DNA of 64,000 nucleotides from Lachnospira multipara ATCC 19207 (GTDB lineage: Bacteria; Bacillota; Clostridia; Lachnospirales; Lachnospiraceae). The stretch is from positions 1 to 64,000 of the forward strand of contig NZ_AUJG01000015.1 of the NCBI RefSeq assembly GCF_000424105.1, written 5' to 3'. How positions within the stretch are numbered: the first letter of the stretch is position 1; the number at the start of each line of letters is the position of its first letter. Of the stretch, positions 14,956 through 25,934 are shown one piece after another. A program made the position numbers and the translations under genes. Under the pieces are notes generated by a model. That model saw only the letters and a program-made list of their open reading frames with translations, had not been told where the DNA came from and ran no database searches.

Positions 14956-17814
14956 TTACAAATATTGTTTAAGATACTTACCTGTGTAAGATTTCTTAAC
15001 CTTGCAAACCTCTTCTGGTGTGCCCTTAGCAATAACCGTACCGCCTCTAGCACCACCTTCAGGTCCCATGTCAATAATATAATCTGCTGTCTTAATAACA
15101 TCAAGATTATGCTCAATTACAACTACTGTATTACCACCTTCCGCAAGCTTTTGTAAAATTTCCACTAGCTTATGAACGTCAGCAAAATGTAGACCTGTTG
15201 TAGGCTCATCTAAGATATAAATTGTCTTACCTGTACTTCTCTTTGAAAGCTCAGTTGCAAGCTTAATTCTTTGAGCCTCACCACCTGAAAGCTCTGTAGA
15301 TGGCTGACCAAGTTTAATATATGAAAGACCTACGTCATTTAAAGTTTCGATTTTACGCTTAATTGATGGTACATTTTCAAAGAAATCCACCGCTTCCTCG
15401 ACAGTCATATCAAGGACATCATAGATAGACTTGCCCTTATACTTTACCTCGAGAGTTTCTCTGTTATAACGCTTGCCGTCACAAACCTCACAAGGCACGT
15501 AAACATCAGGGAGGAAATGCATTTCAATCTTAATGATACCGTCTCCTGAACAAGCCTCACAACGACCGCCCTTAACATTAAAACTAAAGCGACCCTTATT
15601 ATAGCCTCTCTCCTTAGCATCCACAGTGCCTGCAAAGAGGTCACGAATCTGATCGAATACACCAGTATAAGTAGCAGGATTTGAACGAGGAGTTCTACCG
15701 ATTGGGCTCTGGTCAATATCAATAATCTTATCAAGCTGCTCGATTCCCTCAATTCCATCATGGTCACCAGCAATAATTCTTGCTCTATTTAGGGATTTTG
15801 CCAAATGTTTATGTAAAATTTCATTTACCAAAGAACTCTTACCTGAACCAGAAACACCAGTAACACAAGTAATTACACCAAGTGGAAAGTCCACATCAAT
15901 ATTCTTTAGATTGTTCTCTCTAGCACCCTTAACCTTAATCCAACCTGTTGGCTTACGACGAGTCTTAGGTACAGGAATCTTAATACGTCCACTAAGATAA
16001 GCTCCTGTAATAGAGTTCTTGCATTCCATAATCTGCTTAGCTGTACCCGTAGCAACAACTTCTCCACCATTTTTACCAGCTCCAGGACCGATATCCACAA
16101 TAAAGTCTGCTGCCCTCATAGTATCCTCATCATGTTCAACCACGATAACTGAATTTCCAAGATCTCGCAAATGTGTCAAAGTACCCAGTAGCTTATCATT
16201 ATCCCTCTGATGTAGGCCAATACTTGGTTCATCTAATATATAAGCAACACCTACAAGACCAGAACCTATCTGAGTTGCAAGACGAATACGCTGTGCCTCA
16301 CCACCAGACAAGGTTCCTGTAGCTCTTGAAAGAGAAAGATAGTCAAGACCTACATCAATAAGGAACTTAACTCTTGCCTTAATTTCCTTTAGAAGTTCAG
16401 CACCGATATAGAGCTGACGCTCAGTTAGATTCATATTTTCAAGGAAATCAGATAAATCACAGATTGCCATATTAGTAATTTCGTAAATGTTCTTATCTGC
16501 AATAGTAACTGCGAGGGAACTCTCCTTAAGTCTCTTACCCTTACAAGTCTTACAAGGTCTTATTCTCATAAATTCTTCATACTGCTGCTTAGCATTATCA
16601 GAACCTGCTTCCTTATATCTTCTCTCCATGTTGCTAATAAGTCCGTCAAATACAATATCATATACGCCTTCACCACGCTGACCCTTATACTTAACCTTAA
16701 TAGACTTACCCCTTGTTCCATTAATAATGATATCCTTAATGTCATCAGAATAATCCTTAAAAGGTGTATCTAGAGAAAAGCCATATTCCTTGGCTACTGC
16801 ATTCATAATTGCACCAGTCCAGCTCTTAGCATCTGATACTGACTGCCATCCCGGGCTTGCAATAGCCCCTCCGTTAATTGAAAGACTTTCATCTGGAATA
16901 AGAAGCTCTATATCAAAATTCATTGTATATCCAATACCTAAACAATCTGGACACGCACCAAAAGGGTTATTAAATGAGAAGCTTCTTGGCTGAATCTCAT
17001 CAATTGAAATACCACAATCAGGGCAGGCAAAGCTCTGAGAGAAATTAATAGGCTCTCCACCAATAACATCTACCATCATTACGCCCTCAGCAAGCTTAAG
17101 AGCTGTTTCCACAGAATCAGTAAGACGCTTATTAATGCCCTCTTTAACAACTAATCTATCTACAACAATTTCAATATTGTGCTTTTTATTCTTATCAAGT
17201 TTGATTTCCTCAGATAATTCGTAAGTGTTACCATCTACATTTACACGAACATAACCCTGTTTTTTGGCCTGTTCAAAAAGCTTAGTGTGTTCACCCTTAC
17301 GGCCTCTAACTACTGGAGCAAGAATCTGAATCTTAGTTCTTTCAGGTAAATCTAGAATCTGGTCTACCATCTGATCTACTGTCTGCTTATTAATTTCCTT
17401 ACCACATTTTGGACAATGAGGAATACCAATTCTTGCATATAGTAGTCTGAAATAATCATAAATTTCTGTAACAGTTCCCACTGTAGATCGAGGGTTTCTA
17501 TTAGTACTCTTCTGATCAATTGAAATTGCAGGTGATAATCCTTCAATTAATTCCACCTGTGGTTTTTCCATCTGTCCTAAGAACTGTCTAGCATATGAAG
17601 ATAGAGACTCCATATATCTTCTCTGACCTTCAGCATAAATAGTATCAAATGCTAAACTTGACTTACCAGAGCCTGAAAGTCCTGTAAGTACAACTAGTTT
17701 ATTTCTAGGAATATCTACATCTATTCCCTTTAAGTTATGTTCACTTGCACCGCGAATTTTAATGTATTCCTTGAAATTGCCGCGATGAATATCTTTATTA
17801 CTCAAATTACTCAT
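14956..17814 (-). CDS. uvrA: Excinuclease ABC subunit A
   Basis: A 952-residue protein of normal length. It has two ABC ATPase modules: [12 protein letters not shown] near residue 50 and [12 protein letters not shown] near 650. Both signature motifs are present ([14 protein letters not shown], and [14 protein letters not shown]). Zinc-binding Cys clusters are visible at CPKCGKE, CPDCG-x-CPDC and CEACSGDG-x-CEVC. It scans DNA for lesions and loads UvrB. A GGAAGG site precedes ATG 17814. It is 15 bases downstream of uvrB on the same strand, so the two form the usual uvrBA operon. No clear LexA box was seen. Confidence 0.98.
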   Translation of the reverse strand: MSNLSNKDIHRGNFKEYIKIRGASEHNLKGIDVDIPRNKLVVLTGLSGSGKSSLAFDTIYAEGQRRYMESLSSYARQFLGQMEKPQVELIEGLSPAISIDQKSTNRNPRSTVGTVTEIYDYFRLLYARIGIPHCPKCGKEINKQTVDQMVDQILDLPERTKIQILAPVVRGRKGEHTKLFEQAKKQGYVRVNVDGNTYELSEEIKLDKNKKHNIEIVVDRLVVKEGINKRLTDSVETALKLAEGVMMVDVIGGEPINFSQSFACPDCGISIDEIQPRSFSFNNPFGACPDCLGIGYTMNFDIELLIPDESLSINGGAIASPGWQSVSDAKSWTGAIMNAVAKEYGFSLDTPFKDYSDDIKDIIINGTRGKSIKVKYKGQRGEGVYDIVFDGLISNMERRYKEAGSDNAKQQYEEFMRIRPCKTCKGKRLKESSLAVTIADKNIYEITNMAICDLSDFLENMNLTERQLYIGAELLKEIKARVKFLIDVGLDYLSLSRATGTLSGGEAQRIRLATQIGSGLVGVAYILDEPSIGLHQRDNDKLLGTLTHLRDLGNSVIVVEHDEDTMRAADFIVDIGPGAGKNGGEVVATGTAKQIMECKNSITGAYLSGRIKIPVPKTRRKPTGWIKVKGARENNLKNIDVDFPLGVITCVTGVSGSGKSSLVNEILHKHLAKSLNRARIIAGDHDGIEGIEQLDKIIDIDQSPIGRTPRSNPATYTGVFDQIRDLFAGTVDAKERGYNKGRFSFNVKGGRCEACSGDGIIKIEMHFLPDVYVPCEVCDGKRYNRETLEVKYKGKSIYDVLDMTVEEAVDFFENVPSIKRKIETLNDVGLSYIKLGQPSTELSGGEAQRIKLATELSKRSTGKTIYILDEPTTGLHFADVHKLVEILQKLAEGGNTVVVIEHNLDVIKTADYIIDMGPEGGARGGTVIAKGTPEEVCKVKKSYTGKYLKQYL

Positions 17815-17829
17815 TTATTCCTTCCTATC

Positions 17830-19821
17830 TTACTTATTTTCATAAATATATTTATTAACTTCAATCATCTTATCACGCAATTCTGCTGCCAGTTCAAAGT
17901 TAAGCTCTGCTGCTGCCTTACGCATATTTTTCTCAATTTCTTTCTTAACCTTCTCAAGTTCCTTAATAGACATAGATTCAAAATCAACCTTAAGCTTATC
18001 AGAACCTGCATCTGGATCTGCTGCCCTAGTAATTGTAATAAGGTCACGTACCGCCTTCTTAATGGTCTGAGGTGTAATTCCATGCTCCTTATTATAAGCT
18101 GCCTGAATCTCTCGACGACGTTCTGTCTCTTTAATAGCCTTATCCATGGATTCAGTAATTGTATCTGCATACATAATTACATGACCTTCTGCATTTCTAG
18201 CCGCACGGCCAATAGTCTGAATAAGTGAAGTTTCTGTACGAAGGAAACCTTCCTTATCTGCATCAAGAATAGCAACTAAGCTAATCTCTGGAATATCAAG
18301 ACCTTCTCTTAATAAGTTAATACCTACTAATACATCAAAAGCATCAAGACGCATATCACGAATAATTCTTTGACGTTCCATTGTATCAATATCCGCATGT
18401 AGGTATTCAACTCTAATTCCTACTTCCTTAAGATACTCTGTTAAATCCTCTGCCATTTTCTTAGTAAGAGTTGTAACAAGGACCTTATTCTTCTTCGCTG
18501 TTTCTTTATTAATCTCTGAAATCAAGTCATCAATCTGACCCTCAATTGGTCGTACACTTATCTCAGGATCAAGTAGACCTGTTGGTCTTATAACCTGTTC
18601 TGTTCTTAAAAGTTCATGTTCTTCCTCATACTTACTTGGTGTTGCTGACACGAACAACATCTGACTAATCTTTGACTCAAATTCTGAAAAATTAAGAGGT
18701 CTATTGTCCTTAGCCGATGGAAGTCTAAAACCATAATCCACAAGTGTTGATTTTCTTGACTGATCACCAGCATACATACCACGAACCTGTGGAATTGTAA
18801 TGTGGCTCTCATCCACAATTATTAGAAAATCCTCTGGGAAATAATCCATCAAAGTATAAGGTGGACAGCCAGCAGGTAGTCCTGCTAAATGTCTTGAGTA
18901 GTTTTCAATTCCTGAGCAAAAGCCAGTTTCTTGCATCATCTCAATATCAAAGTTAGTTCTCTCCTCAATTCGCTGTGCCTCAAGAAGTCTATCCTCTGAC
19001 TTAAAGTACTTGATTCTTTCTGCTAGCTCTATCTTAATGTTCTCAATAGCCGCCATCATCTTCTCTTTCTCTACAACATAGTGAGAATTTGGGAAAATGG
19101 CTACATGATCTCTAATTGCCTTAACTTCGCCGGTTAATGAATCAATCTCAGAGATTCTATCTACCTCATCACCAAAGAATTCCACACGAATGGCATCCCC
19201 TGATGAAGCTGATGGATAAATCTCCACCACATCACCACGAACTCTAAAGGTACCACGCTTAAAGTCCTGGTCACTTCTCATATACTGCATATCAATAAGT
19301 CTACGAAGCATGTCATCTCTATCCTTCTCCATTCCTGGACGAAGAGAAACTACCATGTTCTGATAGTCTACTGGAGCACCCAGTCCATATATACAAGATA
19401 CTGAAGCTACAATAATAACATCCTTTCTTTCTGAAAGGGCTGCTGTTGCTGAGTGACGTAATTTATCTATTTCATCATTAATAGCCGAGTCCTTAGCAAT
19501 ATATGTATCACTTTGTGGCACATAAGCTTCCGGCTGATAATAATCGTAGTAAGAAACGAAGTATTCCACAGCATTCTCTGGAAAGAATTCCTTCATTTCA
19601 CTATATAACTGAGCTGCCAAAGTCTTATTATGAGAAATAATAAGAGTTGGCTTTTGAACTTTCTCTATAATATTGGCCATTGTAAATGTCTTACCAGAAC
19701 CTGTAACACCTACTAAAGTCTCAAACTGATTACCCATTTCAAAACCCTTTGCCAATTCTTCTATGGCACGGGGCTGATCCCCTGTAGGTTCGTATTCTGA
19801 ATGTAAAACGAATTTATCCAT
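17830..19821 (-). CDS. uvrB: Excinuclease ABC subunit B
   Basis: A 663-residue protein with the helicase-like fold. Walker A is [12 protein letters not shown] near residue 38. The beta-hairpin follows ([19 protein letters not shown]), then DESH in [12 protein letters not shown]. Motif VI is QTIGRAARN. The C-terminal UVR domain carries the pattern [23 protein letters not shown] 19821 is chosen because CAGGAGG lies seven bases upstream; the ATG ten codons earlier has none. It receives the lesion from UvrA and recruits UvrC. A TATAAT lies about 45 bases upstream of the gene. Confidence 0.98.
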   Translation of the reverse strand: MDKFVLHSEYEPTGDQPRAIEELAKGFEMGNQFETLVGVTGSGKTFTMANIIEKVQKPTLIISHNKTLAAQLYSEMKEFFPENAVEYFVSYYDYYQPEAYVPQSDTYIAKDSAINDEIDKLRHSATAALSERKDVIIVASVSCIYGLGAPVDYQNMVVSLRPGMEKDRDDMLRRLIDMQYMRSDQDFKRGTFRVRGDVVEIYPSASSGDAIRVEFFGDEVDRISEIDSLTGEVKAIRDHVAIFPNSHYVVEKEKMMAAIENIKIELAERIKYFKSEDRLLEAQRIEERTNFDIEMMQETGFCSGIENYSRHLAGLPAGCPPYTLMDYFPEDFLIIVDESHITIPQVRGMYAGDQSRKSTLVDYGFRLPSAKDNRPLNFSEFESKISQMLFVSATPSKYEEEHELLRTEQVIRPTGLLDPEISVRPIEGQIDDLISEINKETAKKNKVLVTTLTKKMAEDLTEYLKEVGIRVEYLHADIDTMERQRIIRDMRLDAFDVLVGINLLREGLDIPEISLVAILDADKEGFLRTETSLIQTIGRAARNAEGHVIMYADTITESMDKAIKETERRREIQAAYNKEHGITPQTIKKAVRDLITITRAADPDAGSDKLKVDFESMSIKELEKVKKEIEKNMRKAAAELNFELAAELRDKMIEVNKYIYENK

Positions 19822-19912
19822 AAAGACCTCCTGTATTTTGATTGTGCACAATGCATCTAACTATTATACAACTCTAATGCAATTAATACTATATCACAAA
19901 AAGAATAAAAAA

Positions 19913-19989
19913 ACTCATTTTAGGGGAACAAAAGTTTTGTTTTTCTAAAATGTTAGATAAAACCTCAACTTCTAGCCCCTAAAATGAGT
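19913..19989 (-). terminator. Long-loop terminator after the S41 protease gene
   Basis: ACTCATTTTAGGGG (19913-19926) and CCCCTAAAATGAGT (19976-19989) form a perfect 14-bp stem with a 49-base loop. On the minus strand it ends in a long T-run. It closes the ftsEX-M23-S41 region before uvrB. Confidence 0.75.
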
Positions 19990-20020
19990 CTAAATTAATT
20001 TCTTAAACTTTTATAAAGCG

Positions 20021-20064
20021 GTCAAGACTCGCTCGTAAGTCTAGCGCCGGATTCGAATCTGCTG
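20021..20064. repeat. Structured repeat A, truncated copy 2
   Basis: The first 37 bases match copy 1 exactly (gtcaagactcgctcgtaag onward), then it departs after GGATTCG and ends five bases before the S41 gene's stop codon. Only the first stem and one arm of the second remain. Confidence 0.75.
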
Positions 20065-20069
20065 TTAAA

Positions 20070-21356
20070 CTACTGATTAGCTAACTGCTCTTTTACGTAA
20101 TTAATACCTTCTTCTAGCTGATTATCAGTATCACCGCTAGAATCTAGTTCTACAGTAATATCTGGTGTAACACCAACGCCATGAATATCCTGTCCCTTTG
20201 GTGTGAAATACTTAGCGATTGTGTACTTAATTGCACTTCCATCTGTAAGTGGCTGAATTGTCTGAACAATTCCCTTACCAAAGGTCTGCGTTCCTATAAT
20301 TGCACCAAGCTCGTAATCCTGAACAGCTCCAGCAAAAATCTCTGAAGCACTGGCACTATTGCCATTTACTAAAACTGCTACTGGAATTGTAAGCTCGTTA
20401 TTATCATCTCCTGAATAGTTAGTTCTATTACCGTCAACGTCTTCTGTATAAACAATTAATCCGTCTGGTAAAATGTATTCAAGCATATCTACAACTGTTG
20501 ATAATACGCCACCTGGATTATCTCTAATATCAATTACTAAACCAACCATTCCCTGACTTTGAAGATTTTCAATGGCAGCAATAAACTGGTCTGTTGTAAC
20601 CTCGTCAAACTGACTAATAGCAATGTAACCTATATTGTCTTCCATCATTTCATATTCTACAGTCTTTACATTAATCTCATCACGAGTAGCTGTTATTTCA
20701 AGATTATTACCATCTCTAATAATAGATAAAACTACGTCTGTTCCCTTCTCGCCCTTTATAAGAGAAACGGCAGAGGAAAGGTCAAGCTCTAAAACGCTTT
20801 GTCCATCTACGGCTGTAATCTTATCTCCTGCTAATATGCCTGCAGCCTCTGCTGGGGAATCCTCAATAATAGCTACAATCTGAATTGTACCATCTTCATT
20901 CTTCTGGCATGTAGCGCCGATTCCATAGAAGGTACCTGTTGTAGATTCAAGTAAGGACTGATATTCTTCAGCAGTATAATAAACTGTATACTTATCACCA
21001 TATGAAGAGAGATAAGCCTTATAGATAGCTTCTGCAGCTTCCTCTGAGTCTACATTTTCAAAATAAAACTTGCTATCAAGAACGGATTCAATAGCGTTTA
21101 ACTTAGCTTCTACTTCTGAGCCAATGCCTGAATCATCAGTAGTTGCATCGGACTGCACGTAAACCGAACCATCTGTAGAAATATGTAAATATCCATTCTT
21201 TAAAAGTACCACTACAGTTACACATAAAACTACAACCATAACAAGTATAGTTGATAAAACTCCAAGGAGCACGCCACGAGCCATGGCGCCTTCATTAACT
21301 ACTTTTACCTTAGGCTTAAGCTCTGACTTTGACTCTTCATTAAAATTCTCTTCCAT
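20070..21356 (-). CDS. S41-family C-terminal processing protease
   Basis: A 428-residue protein with a single N-terminal membrane anchor (about residues 29-53) and a short cytoplasmic lead. A PDZ domain (about 130-220, GIGATCQKNEDG, AGDKITAVDGQSVLE) and the tail-specific protease domain (about 225-410) follow. The catalytic Ser lies in NGNSASASEIFAGA and the Lys in GTQTFGKGIVQ, as in CtpA/CtpB. It cleaves proteins at the outer face of the membrane. It lies 20 bases downstream of the M23 hydrolase gene and may process or degrade it, as S41 proteases do with wall hydrolases in other bacteria (inference). Confidence 0.93.
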   Translation of the reverse strand: MEENFNEESKSELKPKVKVVNEGAMARGVLLGVLSTILVMVVVLCVTVVVLLKNGYLHISTDGSVYVQSDATTDDSGIGSEVEAKLNAIESVLDSKFYFENVDSEEAAEAIYKAYLSSYGDKYTVYYTAEEYQSLLESTTGTFYGIGATCQKNEDGTIQIVAIIEDSPAEAAGILAGDKITAVDGQSVLELDLSSAVSLIKGEKGTDVVLSIIRDGNNLEITATRDEINVKTVEYEMMEDNIGYIAISQFDEVTTDQFIAAIENLQSQGMVGLVIDIRDNPGGVLSTVVDMLEYILPDGLIVYTEDVDGNRTNYSGDDNNELTIPVAVLVNGNSASASEIFAGAVQDYELGAIIGTQTFGKGIVQTIQPLTDGSAIKYTIAKYFTPKGQDIHGVGVTPDITVELDSSGDTDNQLEEGINYVKEQLANQ

Positions 21357-21376
21357 TTTTTAACTTCCTAACTAAT

Positions 21377-22612
21377 TTATTTGCTTAAATAATTCCATGG
21401 ACTTACATAACTACCATTTAAACGTACATCAAAATGTAAATGCACACCTGTGGAGTTACCTGTTGTTCCCATAAGTCCAATCTTTTGTCCCTTAGTAACG
21501 TAATCACCTACGGATACTAAGAGGGATGAGCAGTGAAGATATCTAGTATATAGGCCATCGCCGTGGTAAATCATAATGTAATTACCAGCGGATGCGCTAT
21601 AAGTTGAGATAACTACCTTGCCATCATAGGCTGCGTAAATTGGATCACCAGCAACACCTACTTTAACAGCACCAATATCAATTCCCTTATGAGGAGCTGA
21701 TCTTCCATCTGTATCACCATAATCTGAAGTGATTCTTGTGGAAGTTGTTGGCCACTTAAATTTACCGCCATCATAACTTGTAACAGAAGACTTTGCTGCC
21801 TCCTCTGCTTTAATCCTTGCTTCCAACTGTCTTGTAGTTGCCTCTAAGGCCTCATTTTCAGCCTCAAGACGAGAATAATAACTCTCCTCTGCTGCTACTG
21901 TATTATTCAAGTTAGTAAGCTGTGTCATCTTAGTTGACTGAAGAAGACTAAGAGCACTCATCTGATCCTGCAAATTTGTCTGCATGTTAACAAGCTCTTC
22001 CTTATCTGCCTCTAGGTCAGCCTTTGTCTGTGCGATATAGTCTATTGTAGCCTTATACTTTTCAAGCATCTCTCTATCGTACTTTGATAACTGATTAATA
22101 TACTCAGCCTTACTTAACAAATCCGCCATATCCTCAGCGTTAAGTAGCATTCCAAGATATGTCTCATCATTGTGTTCATACATGAACTTAATTCTAAGTT
22201 TCATCTGTTCATACTGAACCTTAGCATCTTCCTCCGCCTTTGCTAATTCCTCTTCTGTTGTCTTGATAGTAGCTTCCAAATCCTGTACCTGAAGGTCAAG
22301 CTCATATAAAGAACTGCTAATAGTCTCCATCTGACTATCTAGTGATGAGATATAGCTCTGAATATCACTTACTTGTCCCTGAAGGTCTTCAATATATTTC
22401 TTGGTTTCCTCCAATTTAGATTGAACATCCTCCTGCTGCTTTTTGGCATCTTCCAAATCTGACTTACTATCGCCCAAAATTATCTGCGTTGTTGCTATAA
22501 AAGGTGCAATTAACGCCAAAACCATTATAGCCAGTGCACATTTTTTACATATAAGACCCATCACTTTGAAAATGGATCTCTTCCCCGATAAAAACTTCAT
22601 GCCTGCCATCAT
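21377..22612 (-). CDS. M23 murein hydrolase with coiled coil (PcsB/EnvC-like)
   Basis: A 411-residue exported protein. It has an N-terminal signal or anchor (about 24-48, ALAIMVLALIAPFIATTQII) and two long coiled-coil regions (about 50-125 and 185-275, rich in E/K/Q with Leu spacing). The C-terminal LytM domain has zinc ligands in HKGIDIG and HLHFDVRLNG, with HGDGLYTRYLH between. This is the layout of hydrolases activated by FtsEX at the division site. ftsX and ftsE lie just upstream on the same strand, which supports that role. Two adjacent ATGs (22612 and 22609) both fit the GAGGAGG site. Confidence 0.92.
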   Translation of the reverse strand: MMAGMKFLSGKRSIFKVMGLICKKCALAIMVLALIAPFIATTQIILGDSKSDLEDAKKQQEDVQSKLEETKKYIEDLQGQVSDIQSYISSLDSQMETISSSLYELDLQVQDLEATIKTTEEELAKAEEDAKVQYEQMKLRIKFMYEHNDETYLGMLLNAEDMADLLSKAEYINQLSKYDREMLEKYKATIDYIAQTKADLEADKEELVNMQTNLQDQMSALSLLQSTKMTQLTNLNNTVAAEESYYSRLEAENEALEATTRQLEARIKAEEAAKSSVTSYDGGKFKWPTTSTRITSDYGDTDGRSAPHKGIDIGAVKVGVAGDPIYAAYDGKVVISTYSASAGNYIMIYHGDGLYTRYLHCSSLLVSVGDYVTKGQKIGLMGTTGNSTGVHLHFDVRLNGSYVSPWNYLSK

Positions 22613-22787
22613 GTTACCTCCTCTCCTAAAGGTCTCATGTCTAAAACACTCTAACTATCCCCTTTATTTATTATTGTCCCATCCGTCTATCTCACTAACT
22701 AATTATAACATAAATATTATGATTTATTATTGTTTTTTTCATAAACTTTAATTTTTATTTTTACAATTTATATTTCATTGATTTTGT

Positions 22788-22822
22788 AAAAAAAGGACGC
22801 GTCTAAATTAATAAACGCGTCC
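22788..22822 (-). terminator. ftsX terminator
   Basis: On the minus strand GGACGCGT and ACGCGTCC pair across a 12-base loop and are followed by seven T. It lies 30 bases after the ftsX stop, so the M23 gene downstream probably has its own promoter or relies on read-through. Confidence 0.8.
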
Positions 22823-22851
22823 AAAATATTCTTAAAATTACTATTTAAAAA

Positions 22852-23757
22852 TTATACGTCAGCATGCTTTCTAACAGCGAAGAATGTACCGATGATACCA
22901 ATGATAATTCCAAGGAATACTGACACTGGAACAAGTACGTTAAATACTGCATTAGCATCAAGGAAGTTAAGGATGTTCTTAAGTACTGAGAACTTACTTA
23001 ATACATAATTAACTAATCCTGCGTAAATGTATCTAAGAATGATAGTTGGAATTAAAGCACCAACTAAACCAATTACAATACCTTCTACGAAGAATGGCGC
23101 ATTAACGAAGGCATCCGTTGCACCGATATACTTCATAATTGAAATCTCGTCCTTACGAACTGTAATACCAATAACGATTGTATTAGTAATAAGGAAGATA
23201 GATACTGCAAGTAAGATTGCTACAATTGCAATAGCAATATAACTTACAAGTCTTGCAGCTGATGCAAGTCCTGTTGCTGTAGCTTCTGACTTATTAACCT
23301 GTCTTACGCCTTCTAGATTCTCAAGGTACTCAACTAATGTTGACTGATCATCTGCATTATTTAAGTAAACTTCATAAGAAGCTGACTTTGCAAGTGGGTT
23401 ATCTGAGAAACCTTCTGCAAGTTCTGGATAATCAGCAAAATATTCTGACTTGAAGTTCTCCCAAGCCTCTTCAGCTGATGTATAGTGAATTCTACTAACT
23501 TCTGATCGCTGACTAATTGTATCACCAAGCTTTAAAATTCCTGTTTCATCTAAGTCTTCATCAAAGAATACTGTTACACAAATCTCACTTTCAGCACTTT
23601 CAATCATATATTGGAAGTTTGCTATTAATGAGTAAAAAACTCCAAAAAGGAAAATACATGCTGCGATTGTTGCCATAGATGCTAATGAGAACAATCTATT
23701 ACGATGGATATTCTTGAATCCATCAACTATATGATACCATAACGATCTAATCTTCAT
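22852..23757 (-). CDS. ftsX: Cell-division ABC permease FtsX
   Basis: A 301-residue protein starting at ATG 23757, overlapping the ftsE end by 11 bases. It has a cytoplasmic start (MKIRSLWYHIVDGFKNIHRN), TM1 (about 22-45), a large extracellular domain (about 50-165) with the family pattern VTVFFDEDL and YEVYLNNADD, then three further membrane segments near 175-200, 225-245 and 270-295. It forms with FtsE a complex that transmits ATP hydrolysis to a wall hydrolase outside. The M23 coiled-coil protein downstream is the likely partner. Confidence 0.95.
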   Translation of the reverse strand: MKIRSLWYHIVDGFKNIHRNRLFSLASMATIAACIFLFGVFYSLIANFQYMIESAESEICVTVFFDEDLDETGILKLGDTISQRSEVSRIHYTSAEEAWENFKSEYFADYPELAEGFSDNPLAKSASYEVYLNNADDQSTLVEYLENLEGVRQVNKSEATATGLASAARLVSYIAIAIVAILLAVSIFLITNTIVIGITVRKDEISIMKYIGATDAFVNAPFFVEGIVIGLVGALIPTIILRYIYAGLVNYVLSKFSVLKNILNFLDANAVFNVLVPVSVFLGIIIGIIGTFFAVRKHADV

Positions 23758-24433
23758 AGAAATAACCACCCTTTTCCATATCACTTATAATCTTACCTTC
23801 ACTCATAGTAATTGTTCTCTTACGCATCTGTTGAACAATTTCCATGTTGTGAGTAACAACTAATACTGTTGTTCCCTGCTTGTTAACCTGGTCAAGAATT
23901 CTCATGATTTCATTAGAGTTCGCTGGATCAAGGTTACCAGTAGGCTCGTCACATAATAAGATTTCTGGATTATTTACAAGGGCTCTTGCAATAGCAACTC
24001 TCTGCTGCTCACCACCAGATAGCTCGTTAGGGAAGGACTTATACTTATCAAGTAAGCCAACCATTGAAAGCATGGCAAGGACTCTACCCTTAATCTTACG
24101 GCTAGGTGCCTCAACTACTTTCTGAGCAAATGCAATGTTATCTGCAATGTTTCTATCAGGTAAAAGTCTGAAATCCTGGAATACAACTCCAATATCTCTT
24201 CTTAAATATGGAAGCTTCTTTCTAGTAATCTTATTAAGAAACTTCTTATTAATGTAAATCTTACCTGATGTAGGATCTAATTCCTTAAGCAATAGTTTAA
24301 TAAGAGTAGATTTACCTGAACCACTCTTACCTACGATAAAGACAAACTCACCCTTCTGAATGTGAAGGTCGATACCATTAAGCGCAGGAACGCCAGTGGT
24401 ATATGTCTTTGTGACATTTTCCATTATTATCAT
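23747..24433 (-). CDS. ftsE: Cell-division ABC ATPase FtsE
   Basis: A 228-residue ABC ATPase: Walker A VGKSGSGKSTLIKLL near residue 33, the family-typical GVVFQDFRLLPDRN, signature ELSGGEQQRVAIARAL and Walker B EILLCDEPTGNLDP. A GGAGG site precedes ATG 24433. It partners with FtsX encoded in the overlapping next gene. ftsEX in Firmicutes controls wall hydrolysis during elongation, division or sporulation. Confidence 0.96.
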   Translation of the reverse strand: MIIMENVTKTYTTGVPALNGIDLHIQKGEFVFIVGKSGSGKSTLIKLLLKELDPTSGKIYINKKFLNKITRKKLPYLRRDIGVVFQDFRLLPDRNIADNIAFAQKVVEAPSRKIKGRVLAMLSMVGLLDKYKSFPNELSGGEQQRVAIARALVNNPEILLCDEPTGNLDPANSNEIMRILDQVNKQGTTVLVVTHNMEIVQQMRKRTITMSEGKIISDMEKGGYFYED

Positions 24434-24465
24434 TGTTAAACTTCCTCCATTAATCCTCTACCATT

Positions 24466-25557
24466 CTAGTATTGGTCTTTACTCTCCATATATTTCATAT
24501 ACTTTACAACCATTAATGCAATCTTAAATGTAATTGCATCGTCAAATACTCTTAAATCAAGGCCTGTTGTCTTCTGGAGTTTATCAAGTCTATATACCAA
24601 TGTGTTTCTATGGATATAGAGCTGTCTAGATGTCTCTGAAACATTCAAGCTGTTATCAAAGAACTTATTAATTGTAGACAATGTCTCTTCGTCAAAGTCA
24701 TCTGGAGACTTTGCTTCAAAGATTTCCTTAATAAACATCTGACATAGTGGAATTGGTAACTGATAAATAAGACGTCCAATTCCTAATCTGTTATATGCAA
24801 CAACATTCTTATCTTCGTAGAAAATCTTTCCTACATCAAGGGCCATCTTAGCTTCCTTGTAAGAACGCGATACTTCTCTAATATCATTAACGATTGTTCC
24901 GTAAGCAACATGAGCCATGCTCATAGCTTCTGTGTTAAGCATGTCGATAATAACTTCAGCTATCTTGTCTAATTCTTCATAGCTTTCATTACCCTTAACT
25001 TCCTTAACTAAAATAATACTCTTCTCATCAACTGCTGTAATAAAATCCTTAGCCTTTGATGCGTATAAGCTTCTTACTATCTCAAGTGCGTTAGTGTCTT
25101 TCTCATGCTTAGTTTCAATAATATATACAACTCTCTTAACGTCAGTTTCAATGTGAAGCTTCTCAGCTCTAGTATACATATCAACTCTAAGTAAATTATC
25201 TAATAAAAGATTCTTGATAAAGTTATCCTTATCAAAGCGCTCTTTGTAAGCTACTGTTAGGTTCTGAACCTGAAAAGCAGCCATCTTACCTATCATATAG
25301 ATGTCATCACTTGTTCCCTTAGCAAGCACGATATACTCTAAAGTAATATCATCCATAACCTTAAAGAACTGATAACCATTAACCACTTGACTCTCAGCTG
25401 GTGAATCAATAAAGCTTATAGCATCTGCTATACAATCCGATACATCATCAAAAGTTTTAGCTGCAACCTTACCATCAGCATCAATGACGCATAGATCAAC
25501 TCTTGAAATTGCTTTAAGTCCATCTACTGTTGTCTGTAAAATTTGATTTGATACCAT
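24466..25557 (-). CDS. PucR/CdaR-type transcriptional regulator
   Basis: A 363-residue protein. An N-terminal sensory-like domain (about 1-110, VDLCVIDADGKVAAKTFDDV) and a middle GGDEF-like/CdaR region are followed by a C-terminal PucR HTH (about 305-350, NVSETSRQLYIHRNTLVYRL). The HTH defines the family; known relatives respond to sugar diacids, purines or glycolytic signals. It lies 32 bases upstream of ftsE on the same strand, but whether it regulates that operon is unknown. The N-terminal region has no membrane segment. Confidence 0.88.
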   Translation of the reverse strand: MVSNQILQTTVDGLKAISRVDLCVIDADGKVAAKTFDDVSDCIADAISFIDSPAESQVVNGYQFFKVMDDITLEYIVLAKGTSDDIYMIGKMAAFQVQNLTVAYKERFDKDNFIKNLLLDNLLRVDMYTRAEKLHIETDVKRVVYIIETKHEKDTNALEIVRSLYASKAKDFITAVDEKSIILVKEVKGNESYEELDKIAEVIIDMLNTEAMSMAHVAYGTIVNDIREVSRSYKEAKMALDVGKIFYEDKNVVAYNRLGIGRLIYQLPIPLCQMFIKEIFEAKSPDDFDEETLSTINKFFDNSLNVSETSRQLYIHRNTLVYRLDKLQKTTGLDLRVFDDAITFKIALMVVKYMKYMESKDQY

Positions 25558-25857
25558 TCTTCACCTCGTAATCTTGATTTGGTTTATAAACTCTATGCCC
25601 TCTCTATCTCGGCAAACAATATATAAAAAATGTAATCATCATATATCAATTACCAACATTTAGGAAGTAGCTCTAAATCAGCCTTTTATCCCTATCCTAA
25701 ATACACACCTAATATTGTATAGCAAATTAACTAAAAATAAAAGTAAAAACAAGTAATTTTTACAATTTTTTCAATTATTTTTATTGATAAAGTATATTTT
25801 TTAGTAAAGAAAGCAAGAAGGATTTTATATAAGTTTGGATATTTAGACAAATAAAAA
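25558..25857. other. Gene-free AT-rich gap
   Basis: No ORF or RNA was supported here. It should hold the promoter of the PucR-type gene (minus strand). It is very AT-rich with several candidate -10 hexamers, and I did not assign one. Confidence 0.4.
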
Positions 25858-25883
25858 AGGTGTGTAACATAAGTTACACACCT
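25858..25883 (-). terminator. Terminator of the sugar ABC ATPase gene
   Basis: AGGTGTGTAAC-ATAA-GTTACACACCT is a perfect 11-bp stem followed on the minus strand by six T. Confidence 0.9.
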
Positions 25884-25934
25884 CAGTAATCGTTACAACT
25901 TCTAATATATTAATCTCCCTAAATATAACAATAA

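Noticed and set aside
17737-18228. 163-residue plus-strand ORF over the uvrA/uvrB junction
   Set aside because: It lies antisense to uvrB and uvrA and its Cys/Leu/Asn-rich translation is typical of a shadow frame.
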